The position numbers were made by a program, and so were the translations under genes. A stretch of DNA of 64,000 nucleotides from an uncultured Bacilli bacterium. GTDB taxonomy: Bacteria; Bacillota_I; Bacilli_A; RF39; UBA660. Positions 36,101 through 44,622 of the stretch are shown one piece after another (position 1 is the first letter of the stretch; every line of letters starts with the position of its first letter). The notes beneath the pieces were generated by a model that worked only from the letters and a program-made list of their open reading frames with translations, made no database searches and was not told where the DNA came from. The DNA lies in the NCBI GenBank assembly GCA_934130545.1, contig CAKOYD010000001.1, forward strand, positions 205,064-269,063. Direction: 5' to 3'.

Positions 36101-36395
36101 ACCAACCTCTCCATATATATTTTCTTCTAGTATTATAAAATCTATAAATACTTTGAAGAGCTACTAAAACATTGTGATAATTTGGAATAGGAACAACCAA
36201 TAACCCCGTGATTGCTGCTGGTAATATGCAAATTATTACCAGCCATAATTCAGCAGTACCACATAATGCTAAAGATATTAATGATGTAATACAGCCTACG
36301 CCAAATAATATTAAATCAAATGGACGGAAAACGCTAAATATTAACATACTTTTCTTAGCATTTGCAGGAATCAAATAAGAATTATATTCATTCAC
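36072..36395 (-). CDS. PrgI-family (VirB3-like) T4SS membrane protein
   Basis: Two hydrophobic helices (residues about 28-45 and 50-70) and the C-terminal signature NYHNVLVALQSIYRFYNTRR then YIWRGW are characteristic of PrgI proteins of Gram-positive conjugation systems, the VirB3 equivalent that anchors VirB4. The length of 107 aa fits. The gene order PrgI-VirB4 is the conserved one. Confidence 0.88.
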   Translation of the reverse strand: MNEYNSYLIPANAKKSMLIFSVFRPFDLILFGVGCITSLISLALCGTAELWLVIICILPAAITGLLVVPIPNYHNVLVALQSIYRFYNTRRKYIWRGWCANEWAKNK

Positions 36396-36421
36396 TTATA
36401 TCACACTCCCTTATTATTTTT

Positions 36422-38638
36422 TTATTTCTTTCCGCTTTCATTATATTTTTTATTAGCTTGTGCAGCTTTATATTCAGGTGATTGTTGCATTGCAATCAAG
36501 TCTTTTTCATTTGCACTTTTAGCAGCCTTTGCCTTATTATTTAAGTCTTTAAAGGCTTTAAATGAAGTAAATATAGCACCTGTAAATCCAGATAAACTAC
36601 TATTTGACTTAACGACTGTTTGAGCAAGATCAATACTTTGTTTTATTTTAGCATCAGTTACTAGACCATCAATAGCATCTTGAACAAGTAAAACTTTTGC
36701 ATCTTTTTCTGCGTTGATTGCTCTCTCATGTTCTTCTCTTATTCGGTTATTTAATTCAGCAAGAGTTGCATCATATTTATCTTTATCACCATTAAAGTCT
36801 GATAATTTTAAATTTCCGGCTTGAGCTGTTAAGATTTCTTCCATATTCTTTGCACTTGCTGCTTCGCTTGCTTTATCCTTAGTTGCTTGACTTGCATCTT
36901 CTAGTTTTCCTTCATTTATTAATGTGCCAGCTCTCTCTTCAGCTGCTGATACATATTTATCATATTCACTGTATGCAGCATTTTCTTTGTCAGCAGTCTC
37001 TTTCTTTTTATCATATATTTCAGTTGGGTTAATTCCAACAGCTTGTTCTAATCCTGATATAATTCTACCAGCTGTTGTACCACCATCTTCTCTCCAATCA
37101 TCAAGTTTTCTGTTTTCACTAATTACAGAGTCTGTTGCTTTCTTTATTCCACCAATGCCACCTTTAGTCGTAAGACCTGACATTACACCTTTTTTAGCTC
37201 CTGATAATGTTCCTGCAACAAAGCCTCCGCCTAATGCAGCAGTAAATCTTGCACCAGTTGCTACACGTTCATTTCCAAGTTGTCTTTTATATTCGTTCAT
37301 TGATTTTTTGTAACTATTCATTTGAGCTGCGGCTGCGGCTTTCTCTGCAGCTGTCTTTGTGTTATCGTTACGTATATTATTATAATTTCTTCTTGCTTCT
37401 TTATAACTAGCTCTAGCTGATTCGTAACTTTTATTTAGATTTTCTCTTGTTTCTTTATCTTTCTTTAATGCATGCTTACCGGCTCCGTACATTCTTCTTG
37501 CCATACCTAGTGTTCCTGCAGCTGCTAAACCAATTCCTGCTCCGGCAACTCTTTTAGCTGGTTCCGGAATTCTATTTTTAGTTGATAATCCAAGTTCTCC
37601 TGAGGCAGCATTTCCTTTAGGGAATAATTCTTTGAGCATATCTCCTGCCTTTTTGGCAAATGTCATAACTCCTAGAACTAGACATATGTACAATAAGCTT
37701 GTAAACATTGTATCTCCTTGACCACTTGCTGAAACGTTTGCTTTTATGTCATTAAATGAACTGCTCAATGTTGATATTATCAATACGACAAAGCATATAA
37801 TTGCTGTTCTCATAAATAAATCGAGGAATGTTGTTGCACATTGCTTTACCCACTTTTCGAATGCTCCATCTTTTTTTGGAATCATATACATAATTATTGG
37901 GATGGGTGCTATTATTTGCAAATATGTTAGTTGGACAACCCTTACTCCTAAATCAAGGCAATACATTGTCAACATCCATGCTATTAATGCTCCTGACAAT
38001 ACTGCCAACAATCCATCAAATTGAATAATTTTTTCTGTGCTATCCCCAGATGTTTCGTTTAAGCATAATGATAATGCACTAATTCTACCGTCATCTTTTA
38101 GTGTTGTCAAATTTGCATTTACAACGTCTCTACCGTGTGCGCTGTTTGATTCTGTACAAGTATCGTCAGTAATATTAGGGTTTATTTTATAAAATTCTTG
38201 TAAAACACTGGCGCTAAAATATCCGCCCCACTTTTCATCATAATTATCTTCTGTACCAAGTATTATTTTTGGAACTATATTACTTTGCAAAATATCATTT
38301 TGTAATTCAAACGCCATATCGAATATATTTGGAACAAATGCAATTAGTACAACGCTAATTATCATTCTGTACATTACTTTTCCAAAGCCCTTTTCTTTAT
38401 CTGTAAAATTATCTGGTTGAATTATATATTGGATTAATTGGAATACCACGAAAAATAACATTGCAAGGCCAAGAATTAACGTAACTCTATTATATATTGG
38501 AATAATTTTGTCATTCTTTATAATTCTTAATGCTCCTAGATTATAAAATAATCTATAAAGATACGCTATTAACTGATATATAACTTGACATAACCATGCT
38601 ACCGCACTATCTAATGCGTTAAATATCTTATCTACCAT
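36422..38638 (-). CDS. TrbL/VirB6-like polytopic T4SS channel protein
   Basis: The N-terminal 340 residues hold about six membrane helices (for instance VTLILGLAMLFFVVFQLI, LLAVLSGALIAWMLTMYC and TSLLYICLVLGVMTFA) and an exported loop with two cysteines. A Gly/Ala-rich segment follows, then a long Lys/Glu/Ala-rich coiled-coil tail of about 350 residues in the cytoplasm. This is the layout of Gram-positive VirB6/TrbL proteins, which form the inner-membrane channel. It lies directly upstream of prgI. The tail shows no enzymatic motif. Confidence 0.8.
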   Translation of the reverse strand: MVDKIFNALDSAVAWLCQVIYQLIAYLYRLFYNLGALRIIKNDKIIPIYNRVTLILGLAMLFFVVFQLIQYIIQPDNFTDKEKGFGKVMYRMIISVVLIAFVPNIFDMAFELQNDILQSNIVPKIILGTEDNYDEKWGGYFSASVLQEFYKINPNITDDTCTESNSAHGRDVVNANLTTLKDDGRISALSLCLNETSGDSTEKIIQFDGLLAVLSGALIAWMLTMYCLDLGVRVVQLTYLQIIAPIPIIMYMIPKKDGAFEKWVKQCATTFLDLFMRTAIICFVVLIISTLSSSFNDIKANVSASGQGDTMFTSLLYICLVLGVMTFAKKAGDMLKELFPKGNAASGELGLSTKNRIPEPAKRVAGAGIGLAAAGTLGMARRMYGAGKHALKKDKETRENLNKSYESARASYKEARRNYNNIRNDNTKTAAEKAAAAAQMNSYKKSMNEYKRQLGNERVATGARFTAALGGGFVAGTLSGAKKGVMSGLTTKGGIGGIKKATDSVISENRKLDDWREDGGTTAGRIISGLEQAVGINPTEIYDKKKETADKENAAYSEYDKYVSAAEERAGTLINEGKLEDASQATKDKASEAASAKNMEEILTAQAGNLKLSDFNGDKDKYDATLAELNNRIREEHERAINAEKDAKVLLVQDAIDGLVTDAKIKQSIDLAQTVVKSNSSLSGFTGAIFTSFKAFKDLNNKAKAAKSANEKDLIAMQQSPEYKAAQANKKYNESGKK

Positions 38639-38661
38639 GTTTTACCTCCTATATATGTCTG

Positions 38662-39861
38662 TTAGTTAATTGGACATGCTCCTGTATTTAGTACAGTGAT
38701 AATGAAATTAACTATTGTTGGTGCTAAAAATACCAATACTCCTGCAATTAATCTAATAATAAATCTTTTTTGTGCTTTTTTCATTTCATCTTCTTTTGAT
38801 GCTATCATTGCTTTGAAGAAATCAAATACTCCCAAGGCTAATACCATTATTGGAACTATTATATGAATATAACCTAAATACTTATTAATTAATGCTTTTG
38901 TTGAAGAACTAATTATTTCATCGCATGAACTTGGGTTAGTATTATCTATGCCTGACATACTTCCATTTGATGACTCTCTTACATATGCTTTTTCGGACCA
39001 TCCACTAAATATACCGCTTTTATTTTGCTTTGCTGCATAGTATTCTCTTTTTGTGCCTCCTTTGCCATCGTATACATATAACACTGTTGGACATCCTGAA
39101 CCATCATTTAAAGCAATTTTATTTTCTGCTGTTACAGTTCTCTTTACTGTTGTTGTTTCTATGTTTGCTACCTCTATTGGTTTATTATAATATAATTTGT
39201 TTGATGTACCAAGATATGAGTCTATTATCATTGTTAGTCCACTTTTATAATAAAGCCTTATTCTACTGCTTCCATTATTATATTGACATGATTTTTCCCA
39301 TGTTTCACCATCTACCATTGGATTGTCGTCATCAGAATTGCTATCTTCACTTAAATATGATATATAATCAGTTTCACTAATATTTTGCATCAACGAACTT
39401 TTACCATTTGTTATTTTTTTCTTTAGACTAGTTGCATTACTAGAATAATTTGTTAAATATGCATTCTTATTTTCATAATCAGCATATACATATGTTGGAC
39501 AACTTTTACTATTAAATTCTTTCTCTTGTTCTGATGTACTATCCTTCATATATTTTGATAGTTTTACTCTTTTTACTGATACGGTTTTATTTAAATTTAG
39601 TATATTTTTTTCATCAATTATTAAATTAGTGCCAGTGCCATTTGTTTTTTCATATATTATTCTATATTGATAATGTTTTACTATTTTATTTGGCTCTGTT
39701 TCATCTTCTAGATTTAGTAAGGCAATTCTTATCTTACCTATATCTTTTTTATCATCAGACGAATAGTAGCAATAGTAGGTATTATCTGCCTTCACAAAAT
39801 TTATATTTATAATTATAGATAATACAAACACAATTAACATACTTATCGATTTCTTTTTCAT
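38662..39861 (-). CDS. Secreted protein fused to a VirB2-like C-terminal module
   Basis: A signal peptide (SMLIVFVLSIIININFVKA) and an exported domain of about 290 residues lead into a two-helix module at the C-terminus: YIHIIVPIMVLALGVFDFFK, AMIASKEDEMKKAQKRF and VLVFLAPTIVNFIITVL. This module closely matches the whole 98-aa protein at 39991-40287 (ASKEDEIKAAQK, FLIPTIVYF). It is therefore a pilin-like module carrying a large extracellular head. I chose the ATG at 39861, after GGAGAGG. It opens the second transcription unit. Confidence 0.7.
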   Translation of the reverse strand: MKKKSISMLIVFVLSIIININFVKADNTYYCYYSSDDKKDIGKIRIALLNLEDETEPNKIVKHYQYRIIYEKTNGTGTNLIIDEKNILNLNKTVSVKRVKLSKYMKDSTSEQEKEFNSKSCPTYVYADYENKNAYLTNYSSNATSLKKKITNGKSSLMQNISETDYISYLSEDSNSDDDNPMVDGETWEKSCQYNNGSSRIRLYYKSGLTMIIDSYLGTSNKLYYNKPIEVANIETTTVKRTVTAENKIALNDGSGCPTVLYVYDGKGGTKREYYAAKQNKSGIFSGWSEKAYVRESSNGSMSGIDNTNPSSCDEIISSSTKALINKYLGYIHIIVPIMVLALGVFDFFKAMIASKEDEMKKAQKRFIIRLIAGVLVFLAPTIVNFIITVLNTGACPIN

Positions 39862-39958
39862 TAATAACACCTCTCCAAAAATGCAGAATAATTCATATTA
39901 ATGTCATTATATCACAGAATATAATTTTTTTATATATTTTTTTGTTAATTTAATAAAA

Positions 39959-39983
39959 TGAAAAAAAGAAACATGCGTTTCTT
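39959..39983 (-). terminator. Strong terminator after the small VirB2-like gene
   Basis: AAGAAAC (39966-39972), loop ATGC, GTTTCTT (39977-39983), followed by TTTTT on the minus strand. It separates units I and II of the secretion locus. Confidence 0.88.
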
Positions 39984-39990
39984 AATATAA

Positions 39991-40287
39991 TTATTCTTGC
40001 TTCCAGCAATCCCAGAAGTTTCCTGTTCCATCAATACCATCTGTATTTGATACAATATTGAATACAAAGTATACTATAGTAGGTATTAAGAAGATTACTA
40101 CTGCATAAATAACTCTTTTAATTAATAATTTTTGAGCAGCTTTAATTTCATCTTCCTTACTAGCTATTACAGCTTTCATCATATCGAATGTTCCTATTAC
40201 TATTAATATAATTGGAATAGCCCATCTAACAATATTTAATACTGTTTTAATAATACTTATTATCGGATTTAAGTAAGTACATTGCAT
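39991..40287 (-). CDS. VirB2/TrbC-like small two-helix protein, candidate T4SS pilin
   Basis: The 98-aa protein has helices at about 8-35 (IKTVLNIVRWAIPIILIVIG) and 52-78 (VIYAVVIFLIPTIVYFVFNI) separated by a charged loop with ASKEDEIKAAQK. This is the VirB2/TrbC topology. It has its own consensus-like promoter and a strong terminator, which fits a subunit needed in many copies. The C-terminus ends with FWDCWKQE. A VirB2-like role is inferred from topology and context. Confidence 0.75.
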   Translation of the reverse strand: MQCTYLNPIISIIKTVLNIVRWAIPIILIVIGTFDMMKAVIASKEDEIKAAQKLLIKRVIYAVVIFLIPTIVYFVFNIVSNTDGIDGTGNFWDCWKQE

Positions 40288-40312
40288 ATATTTTCCTCCT
40301 TCATTTAATATA

Positions 40313-40341
40313 AATATATACTATTTTAAATTAATTGTCAA
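40313..40341 (-). promoter_or_regulatory. Strong SigA-type promoter of the small VirB2-like gene
   Basis: TTGACA (40336-40341) and TATATT (40313-40318) are separated by 17 bases on the minus strand, just after the stop of the TadZ-like gene. It gives the candidate pilin gene separate expression inside the locus. Confidence 0.75.
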
Positions 40342-40343
40342 TT

Positions 40344-41336
40344 TTAATTAGTTATAATACGCATAAAATCTCTTAATATACTACTATTATCTATCTTATC
40401 GTTTAATGGTTTTATATTATATAATACTTCTAATTCTGCTTCTTTATTAAATACTCTAACGTCAAAATTATTTAATAAAGATTTATTAAGCACTACGTTC
40501 TTATCTTTTAGTTCGTTTAAGATATTATTATTAAATGTTACCATTTTGTTTAACATTATAGTGCTTGGTTCAACAAGATATATTATCTCATCACATATAT
40601 TATCTACATCTTCATTATTTAAATCTATAAGTATATAATCTTTATCATCATTTCTACTAATTATTGTTGTTAAATCTTCTGCTGTTGTGGATATTAGTTT
40701 TCTATTATTAAAGAAGGTAAAATCGTGTTTTTTTAATTCAATACCTAATATATTTAGATCTTTTAAATCTTTTACTAACATATATATTAAACTAGTTGCT
40801 CCGGCATGTGATGTTGTATTTTTAAATCCTATTATTCTTTTTTGAGGATTTACTTTTATATTATTATTTTTCTTAATATATATTCCTTCGTCTTCTGAAT
40901 ATAGTTTGTGAATATTCTTTGATGTGTCATCTTCTTTAGATAGACTAGATAAATTATATGCGTTATCGTTATACTGATTACTTGGTATACCTGTTAAACT
41001 AGTTTTTGGATTATTATATAGTTCTATTATTTCATCCTTAGTATGTGCAATATTATATATACCATTGATTTGCAATAAATATATTAATTGTTCATCTTGA
41101 ATATTATCATAAATAATTATTTTATTGGGTTCAATACTAGTAGTTAAATAACTTAATTGGCCTTCACTTTCTATATCTTTAATAGCAGTTATATCTATAA
41201 TTATCTTTTCAAAGAAAAAATTGGAGAATAATTGAACTATTTCGGCAATTGAAAATTCTCCATTCAAACTTTTAATTATATCAATATCTAGGCTATTTAA
41301 GATAGAAGAATTCTTGTTGGCTACTATAATATTCAT
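40344..41336 (-). CDS. TadZ/CpaE-like protein with degenerate P-loop
   Basis: The N-terminal 120 residues form a receiver-like alpha/beta domain. A linker and a ParA/MinD-like domain follow, starting RIIGFKNTTSHAGATSLIYML. This sits where the deviant Walker A (KGGVGKT) should be, but both lysines are absent: SHAGATS keeps only the small residues. TadZ/CpaE proteins localise Tad pilus machines, and several family members have decayed P-loops. Its place next to the pilin and TadB/C genes supports the role. ATPase activity is unlikely. Confidence 0.75.
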   Translation of the reverse strand: MNIIVANKNSSILNSLDIDIIKSLNGEFSIAEIVQLFSNFFFEKIIIDITAIKDIESEGQLSYLTTSIEPNKIIIYDNIQDEQLIYLLQINGIYNIAHTKDEIIELYNNPKTSLTGIPSNQYNDNAYNLSSLSKEDDTSKNIHKLYSEDEGIYIKKNNNIKVNPQKRIIGFKNTTSHAGATSLIYMLVKDLKDLNILGIELKKHDFTFFNNRKLISTTAEDLTTIISRNDDKDYILIDLNNEDVDNICDEIIYLVEPSTIMLNKMVTFNNNILNELKDKNVVLNKSLLNNFDVRVFNKEAELEVLYNIKPLNDKIDNSSILRDFMRIITN

Positions 41337-41368
41337 AAATATTCTCCCTTCTTATTCAATAGACATAA

Positions 41369-41530
41369 TTATTTTGTTTGATTCCATTGTGCAGTATTTC
41401 CACCATTACCCCAAAGGCCACCAATATAATTTTTGATGCTATCCCATTGAGTAGCTAATATTGCTCCAATAACTGCGATGGCTACTAGAGTTACAACTGT
41501 CATACTTACTTCGCCTGTTGATTCTTTCAT
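41369..41530 (-). CDS. Small pilin-like peptide, 53 aa, candidate Flp pilin
   Basis: The protein has a short start MKESTGEVS, one hydrophobic helix (MTVVTLVAIAVIGAILAT) and a Gly/Asn/Trp-rich tail (YIGGLWGNGGNTAQWN). A near-perfect AAGGAGGT site precedes the ATG at 41530. It lies between tadC and the TadZ-like gene, a normal place for the Flp pilin. The classical G/xxxxEY cleavage motif is not present, so processing may differ or it may be an unprocessed subunit. Confidence 0.7.
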   Translation of the reverse strand: MKESTGEVSMTVVTLVAIAVIGAILATQWDSIKNYIGGLWGNGGNTAQWNQTK

Positions 41531-41585
41531 TATTTGTACCTCCTTCCTCGTATTTTCTTCATTATATCATATTTGTTTGTTAATA

Positions 41586-42374
41586 TCAACCTATCATTGA
41601 AAATGCGGCAATTAGCATTAATAGTAAGGCTCCACCACCGGTACTTACTAGCATTATCATAGTTTGATTTTCCATAGTATCAAGTCTTTGCTTGTATCTT
41701 TGTTCTCTGGCTTTATTTTGTAGTGATGATACAGTTTTAGAAAATGATAACATTTGCTCATGTTTTTTATCTTGTTCTCCTAAGCCAAGACGATATAATA
41801 AACGCATCATACGCATTGAATCTCTTACGGGATAATCTAGAGCAAAATCCATATATGGATCAATGCTTGAATCGCCTTCTTCAATTCTTTTTACTAGTTT
41901 CTCTAATCCTGGTTTAAATACTTCTGGTGCGTCTTCTATTGATCTAGCTAGTGCAACTGGTACAGTATAGTGTTGCACTAAAATTTCTAAACTTTTTAAG
42001 TAGTAAGGTAATAAGGAATCTATTTGTCCTAAATGTTTTTTATAGAATTTTTTTAAATCAAAGTATTGAGATTTAAATACTAAGAATCCGACACCAACTG
42101 CTACTAAGATATATGTAGCATTTATGTTGGTAATAAATAAGCATATCAACAGTATTGTTGTTAAGACACCATTTCTTACTCTACCCATAAATACAGCATC
42201 TGGGTCAATAACGTTATCACCATATTTTGTTCTTAATAAGAACTCATAATCTTTTTCTTTTAAACCTGCAAAGTATCCTTTATTTTCACTATTAAATTGT
42301 TTTGTACTTATGGTATTATTATATACTAAGATAAATATTATTACTATGGCTATTAAAATTATTTCTATATACAT
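41586..42374 (-). CDS. tadC: TadC-like type II secretion F-domain membrane protein
   Basis: Helices at the N-terminus (IILIAIVIIFILVYN) and around residues 70-100, a GspF-like cytoplasmic region (QIDSLLPYYLKSLEILVQHY, then SVPV-like TVPVALARSIEDAPEVF), and a C-terminal helix (MIMLVSTGGGALLLMLIAAF) match TadC-type platform proteins. The start codon overlaps the last bases of tadB. It pairs with TadB to form the inner-membrane base of a Tad pilus. Confidence 0.85.
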   Translation of the reverse strand: MYIEIILIAIVIIFILVYNNTISTKQFNSENKGYFAGLKEKDYEFLLRTKYGDNVIDPDAVFMGRVRNGVLTTILLICLFITNINATYILVAVGVGFLVFKSQYFDLKKFYKKHLGQIDSLLPYYLKSLEILVQHYTVPVALARSIEDAPEVFKPGLEKLVKRIEEGDSSIDPYMDFALDYPVRDSMRMMRLLYRLGLGEQDKKHEQMLSFSKTVSSLQNKAREQRYKQRLDTMENQTMIMLVSTGGGALLLMLIAAFSMIG

Positions 42375-43270
42375 TATTCAGCCCCCACATTCTCATTATA
42401 ATACTTCTCCCCTTTTAATAAGAAGAATGTATTAATAAATACAACTCCATGTACTAATATTTTAATTAATACACTATCTATTAAATCAATATAACCTTCT
42501 ACTCCTATTAATAATTGAATAAGAACTATTAATGAGTATAGAGCAAAACCAAATAATAGAAATTGACGATGGAATTGTTGTCTATCTAGTCTATCACGAT
42601 ATACTCCTTCAACTAGAACATCAATATCATTTAACATATTATCAAATGTTTCAGCTGTATTTCTAGCACCTTCCTTAGTTACTTGTAAGAATAGTTGGTG
42701 CATATTTTTTACCATATAGTATGGATATTTCGAATTCATATATTTAATTGATTCATAAACATCACCTTTTTCATATGCTAGTGCTATCATTACTTTAACA
42801 TCAGATAGTACTGGATCTTCTAGTACTCCTGATTGAACAACACCTTCAAGAGACTTTACAAATGATTGAGTTGAAGCAAACTCCATTATAGTATTACTTG
42901 TATATACTTGAATTTGTTCAAATATATATTCACTATATTGCCTTTTGCATCTTAAATATGTAAGATATGGAATTGTTGCAACTGCTATCATAGCATATAT
43001 AATAGCTACAAATAAACTATAGAAATAGAAATATCCTACTAATCCAGCAAATCCGGCAAAGAATATTATTTGAATAAGATATTGTTTTTTAGTAAATTGT
43101 AAACCTAGTTCTCTAATTTTAGCACTCATTTCTTTATAAGAATATGGGGCATACTTTTCATAGGCCATTGTTGTTTGTTTCTTTACAAACTTATAGACAC
43201 TTTCTCCATTTGAGGAACGATATAATACAACAAATAGTAATATTACACCTATTATGATAAATTCTATCAT
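42374..43270 (-). CDS. tadB: TadB-like type II secretion F-domain membrane protein
   Basis: An N-terminal helix, two helices around residues 70-100 and two at the C-terminus flank a GspF domain with EQIQVYTSNTIMEFASTQSF and a conserved pattern of small helices. I chose the ATG at 43270, which follows TAGGTGGT. It lies 17 bases downstream of cpaF, the conserved cpaF-tadB-tadC order. Confidence 0.85.
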   Translation of the reverse strand: MIEFIIIGVILLFVVLYRSSNGESVYKFVKKQTTMAYEKYAPYSYKEMSAKIRELGLQFTKKQYLIQIIFFAGFAGLVGYFYFYSLFVAIIYAMIAVATIPYLTYLRCKRQYSEYIFEQIQVYTSNTIMEFASTQSFVKSLEGVVQSGVLEDPVLSDVKVMIALAYEKGDVYESIKYMNSKYPYYMVKNMHQLFLQVTKEGARNTAETFDNMLNDIDVLVEGVYRDRLDRQQFHRQFLLFGFALYSLIVLIQLLIGVEGYIDLIDSVLIKILVHGVVFINTFFLLKGEKYYNENVGAE

Positions 43271-43287
43271 CAGTACCACCTACTTTC

Positions 43288-44607
43288 TTAATTTGTTTGA
43301 TTATTATTTATTGATCCATAATTGTTATACATATTTGGATTATTTATATTTTGATAGGTATTAGGTATACTATTATTTGAATATTTATTTACATTTTCAT
43401 TATTTACTTTCGGATATATGGTGTTTGGCATGTTGATATGTGTTTGATTTATCGGATTAATATTTGGTCTATCCACAGATTTGTTGATAGAGGTATAATT
43501 ACTAACTGTTGACATATCTACTTTATAATCATCATTAGTCATTGGTTTAAATTCTTCTTTAACTAAGATATCTGGTTGTAAGATAACACCTTGACTTTCT
43601 AAGTATCCTAATAAATATTTAGTTGGGTTTCTAAGAATAATTTTTCCATTAGGACTCTTCTGATATATAACATTAGTTTGAGCATGATTTTCATCATCAA
43701 CATAGAATTCAACTACTTCAGATACTTCACGATGATATCGTTGATATTCTTTACTATAATATCCTTTGATGTGTACACCTAATTGAACGTATCTATGGAT
43801 ACTTTTTAAGAATTGTTCAATATCTTGGTTTGTTTCAAGCAAACTATATAATCTGCTGGGAATTGATGAAGCTTTATCAGAGTGAATTGTTGATAGGATG
43901 TTATGTCCAGATGAAATTGAGTTTCTGACAGCCATAACTGCTTCGGCGCTTCTTACTTCTGATAGTAATATCCAACGAGGGTTCTGACGCATACAAGTTA
44001 CTAGTACATCAGAATATGAAGCAATATTATTAGTCTTCATAGCAACTATATCTCTTGTTGGGAATATTTTATCTAGATGTAATTCTAGTGTATCCTCAAT
44101 AGTTATTATTTTTTCATTTTCTTTAGTATGGGCGGCTAAATATTTAACAAACTCAGTTTTACCAGAACCAGTTTCACCACTTACTAGAATATTACAGTGG
44201 CCTTCAACACATTTAAGTAGAAAGTCATGAATGTCTAGTCTAATGTAGTCTTCAGCAATTATTTTATCTTTTTGTAATCTTATTTTAGCAGGTGTTTTTC
44301 TTATTAACAAAGCTATACCATTTCTAGCAATTGAATCGTGAACAAAGTTCATACGTAATTCATCACTTTCAGCATCTAGAAACGGGTTAGCCATATTAAA
44401 ACTTTTCCCCATACTGTTAGCGCATTGAAAAGCTATTTTTTCGATTAGAGTATTATCAATTCCAGTATTTTCTATTCGATAAACACCTTTTGATAATGTT
44501 TTTAGCCATACTTGGCCATTATTACTATAGGAGATATCAGTAATATCATCATTAGCTAGTAATGGTTTGATCGGACCGAAATCGACTTGGGCAAAAGCAC
44601 TGTCCAT
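43288..44607 (-). CDS. cpaF: CpaF/TadA secretion ATPase (VirB11 superfamily)
   Basis: This cytoplasmic hexameric ATPase has Walker A SGETGSGKTEFVKYL near residue 145, the aspartate box ITIEDTLELHL and the Walker B/His box WILLSEVRSAEAVMAV then SSGHNILSTIHSDKA. CpaF energises Tad pili and belongs to the VirB11-type family. The last 90 residues are an Asn/Pro/Tyr-rich low-complexity tail that is unusual for the family. The N-terminal domain is shorter than in classical CpaF. It sits just after the first cpaB. Confidence 0.93.
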   Translation of the reverse strand: MDSAFAQVDFGPIKPLLANDDITDISYSNNGQVWLKTLSKGVYRIENTGIDNTLIEKIAFQCANSMGKSFNMANPFLDAESDELRMNFVHDSIARNGIALLIRKTPAKIRLQKDKIIAEDYIRLDIHDFLLKCVEGHCNILVSGETGSGKTEFVKYLAAHTKENEKIITIEDTLELHLDKIFPTRDIVAMKTNNIASYSDVLVTCMRQNPRWILLSEVRSAEAVMAVRNSISSGHNILSTIHSDKASSIPSRLYSLLETNQDIEQFLKSIHRYVQLGVHIKGYYSKEYQRYHREVSEVVEFYVDDENHAQTNVIYQKSPNGKIILRNPTKYLLGYLESQGVILQPDILVKEEFKPMTNDDYKVDMSTVSNYTSINKSVDRPNINPINQTHINMPNTIYPKVNNENVNKYSNNSIPNTYQNINNPNMYNNYGSINNNQTN

Positions 44608-44622
44608 ATTTATCACCTCTAT

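Noticed and set aside
36924..37313. Plus-strand reading frame inside the TrbL/VirB6-like gene
   Set aside because: It is antisense to a well-supported gene, has no good ribosome binding site and its composition mirrors the Ala/Lys-rich coiled coil.
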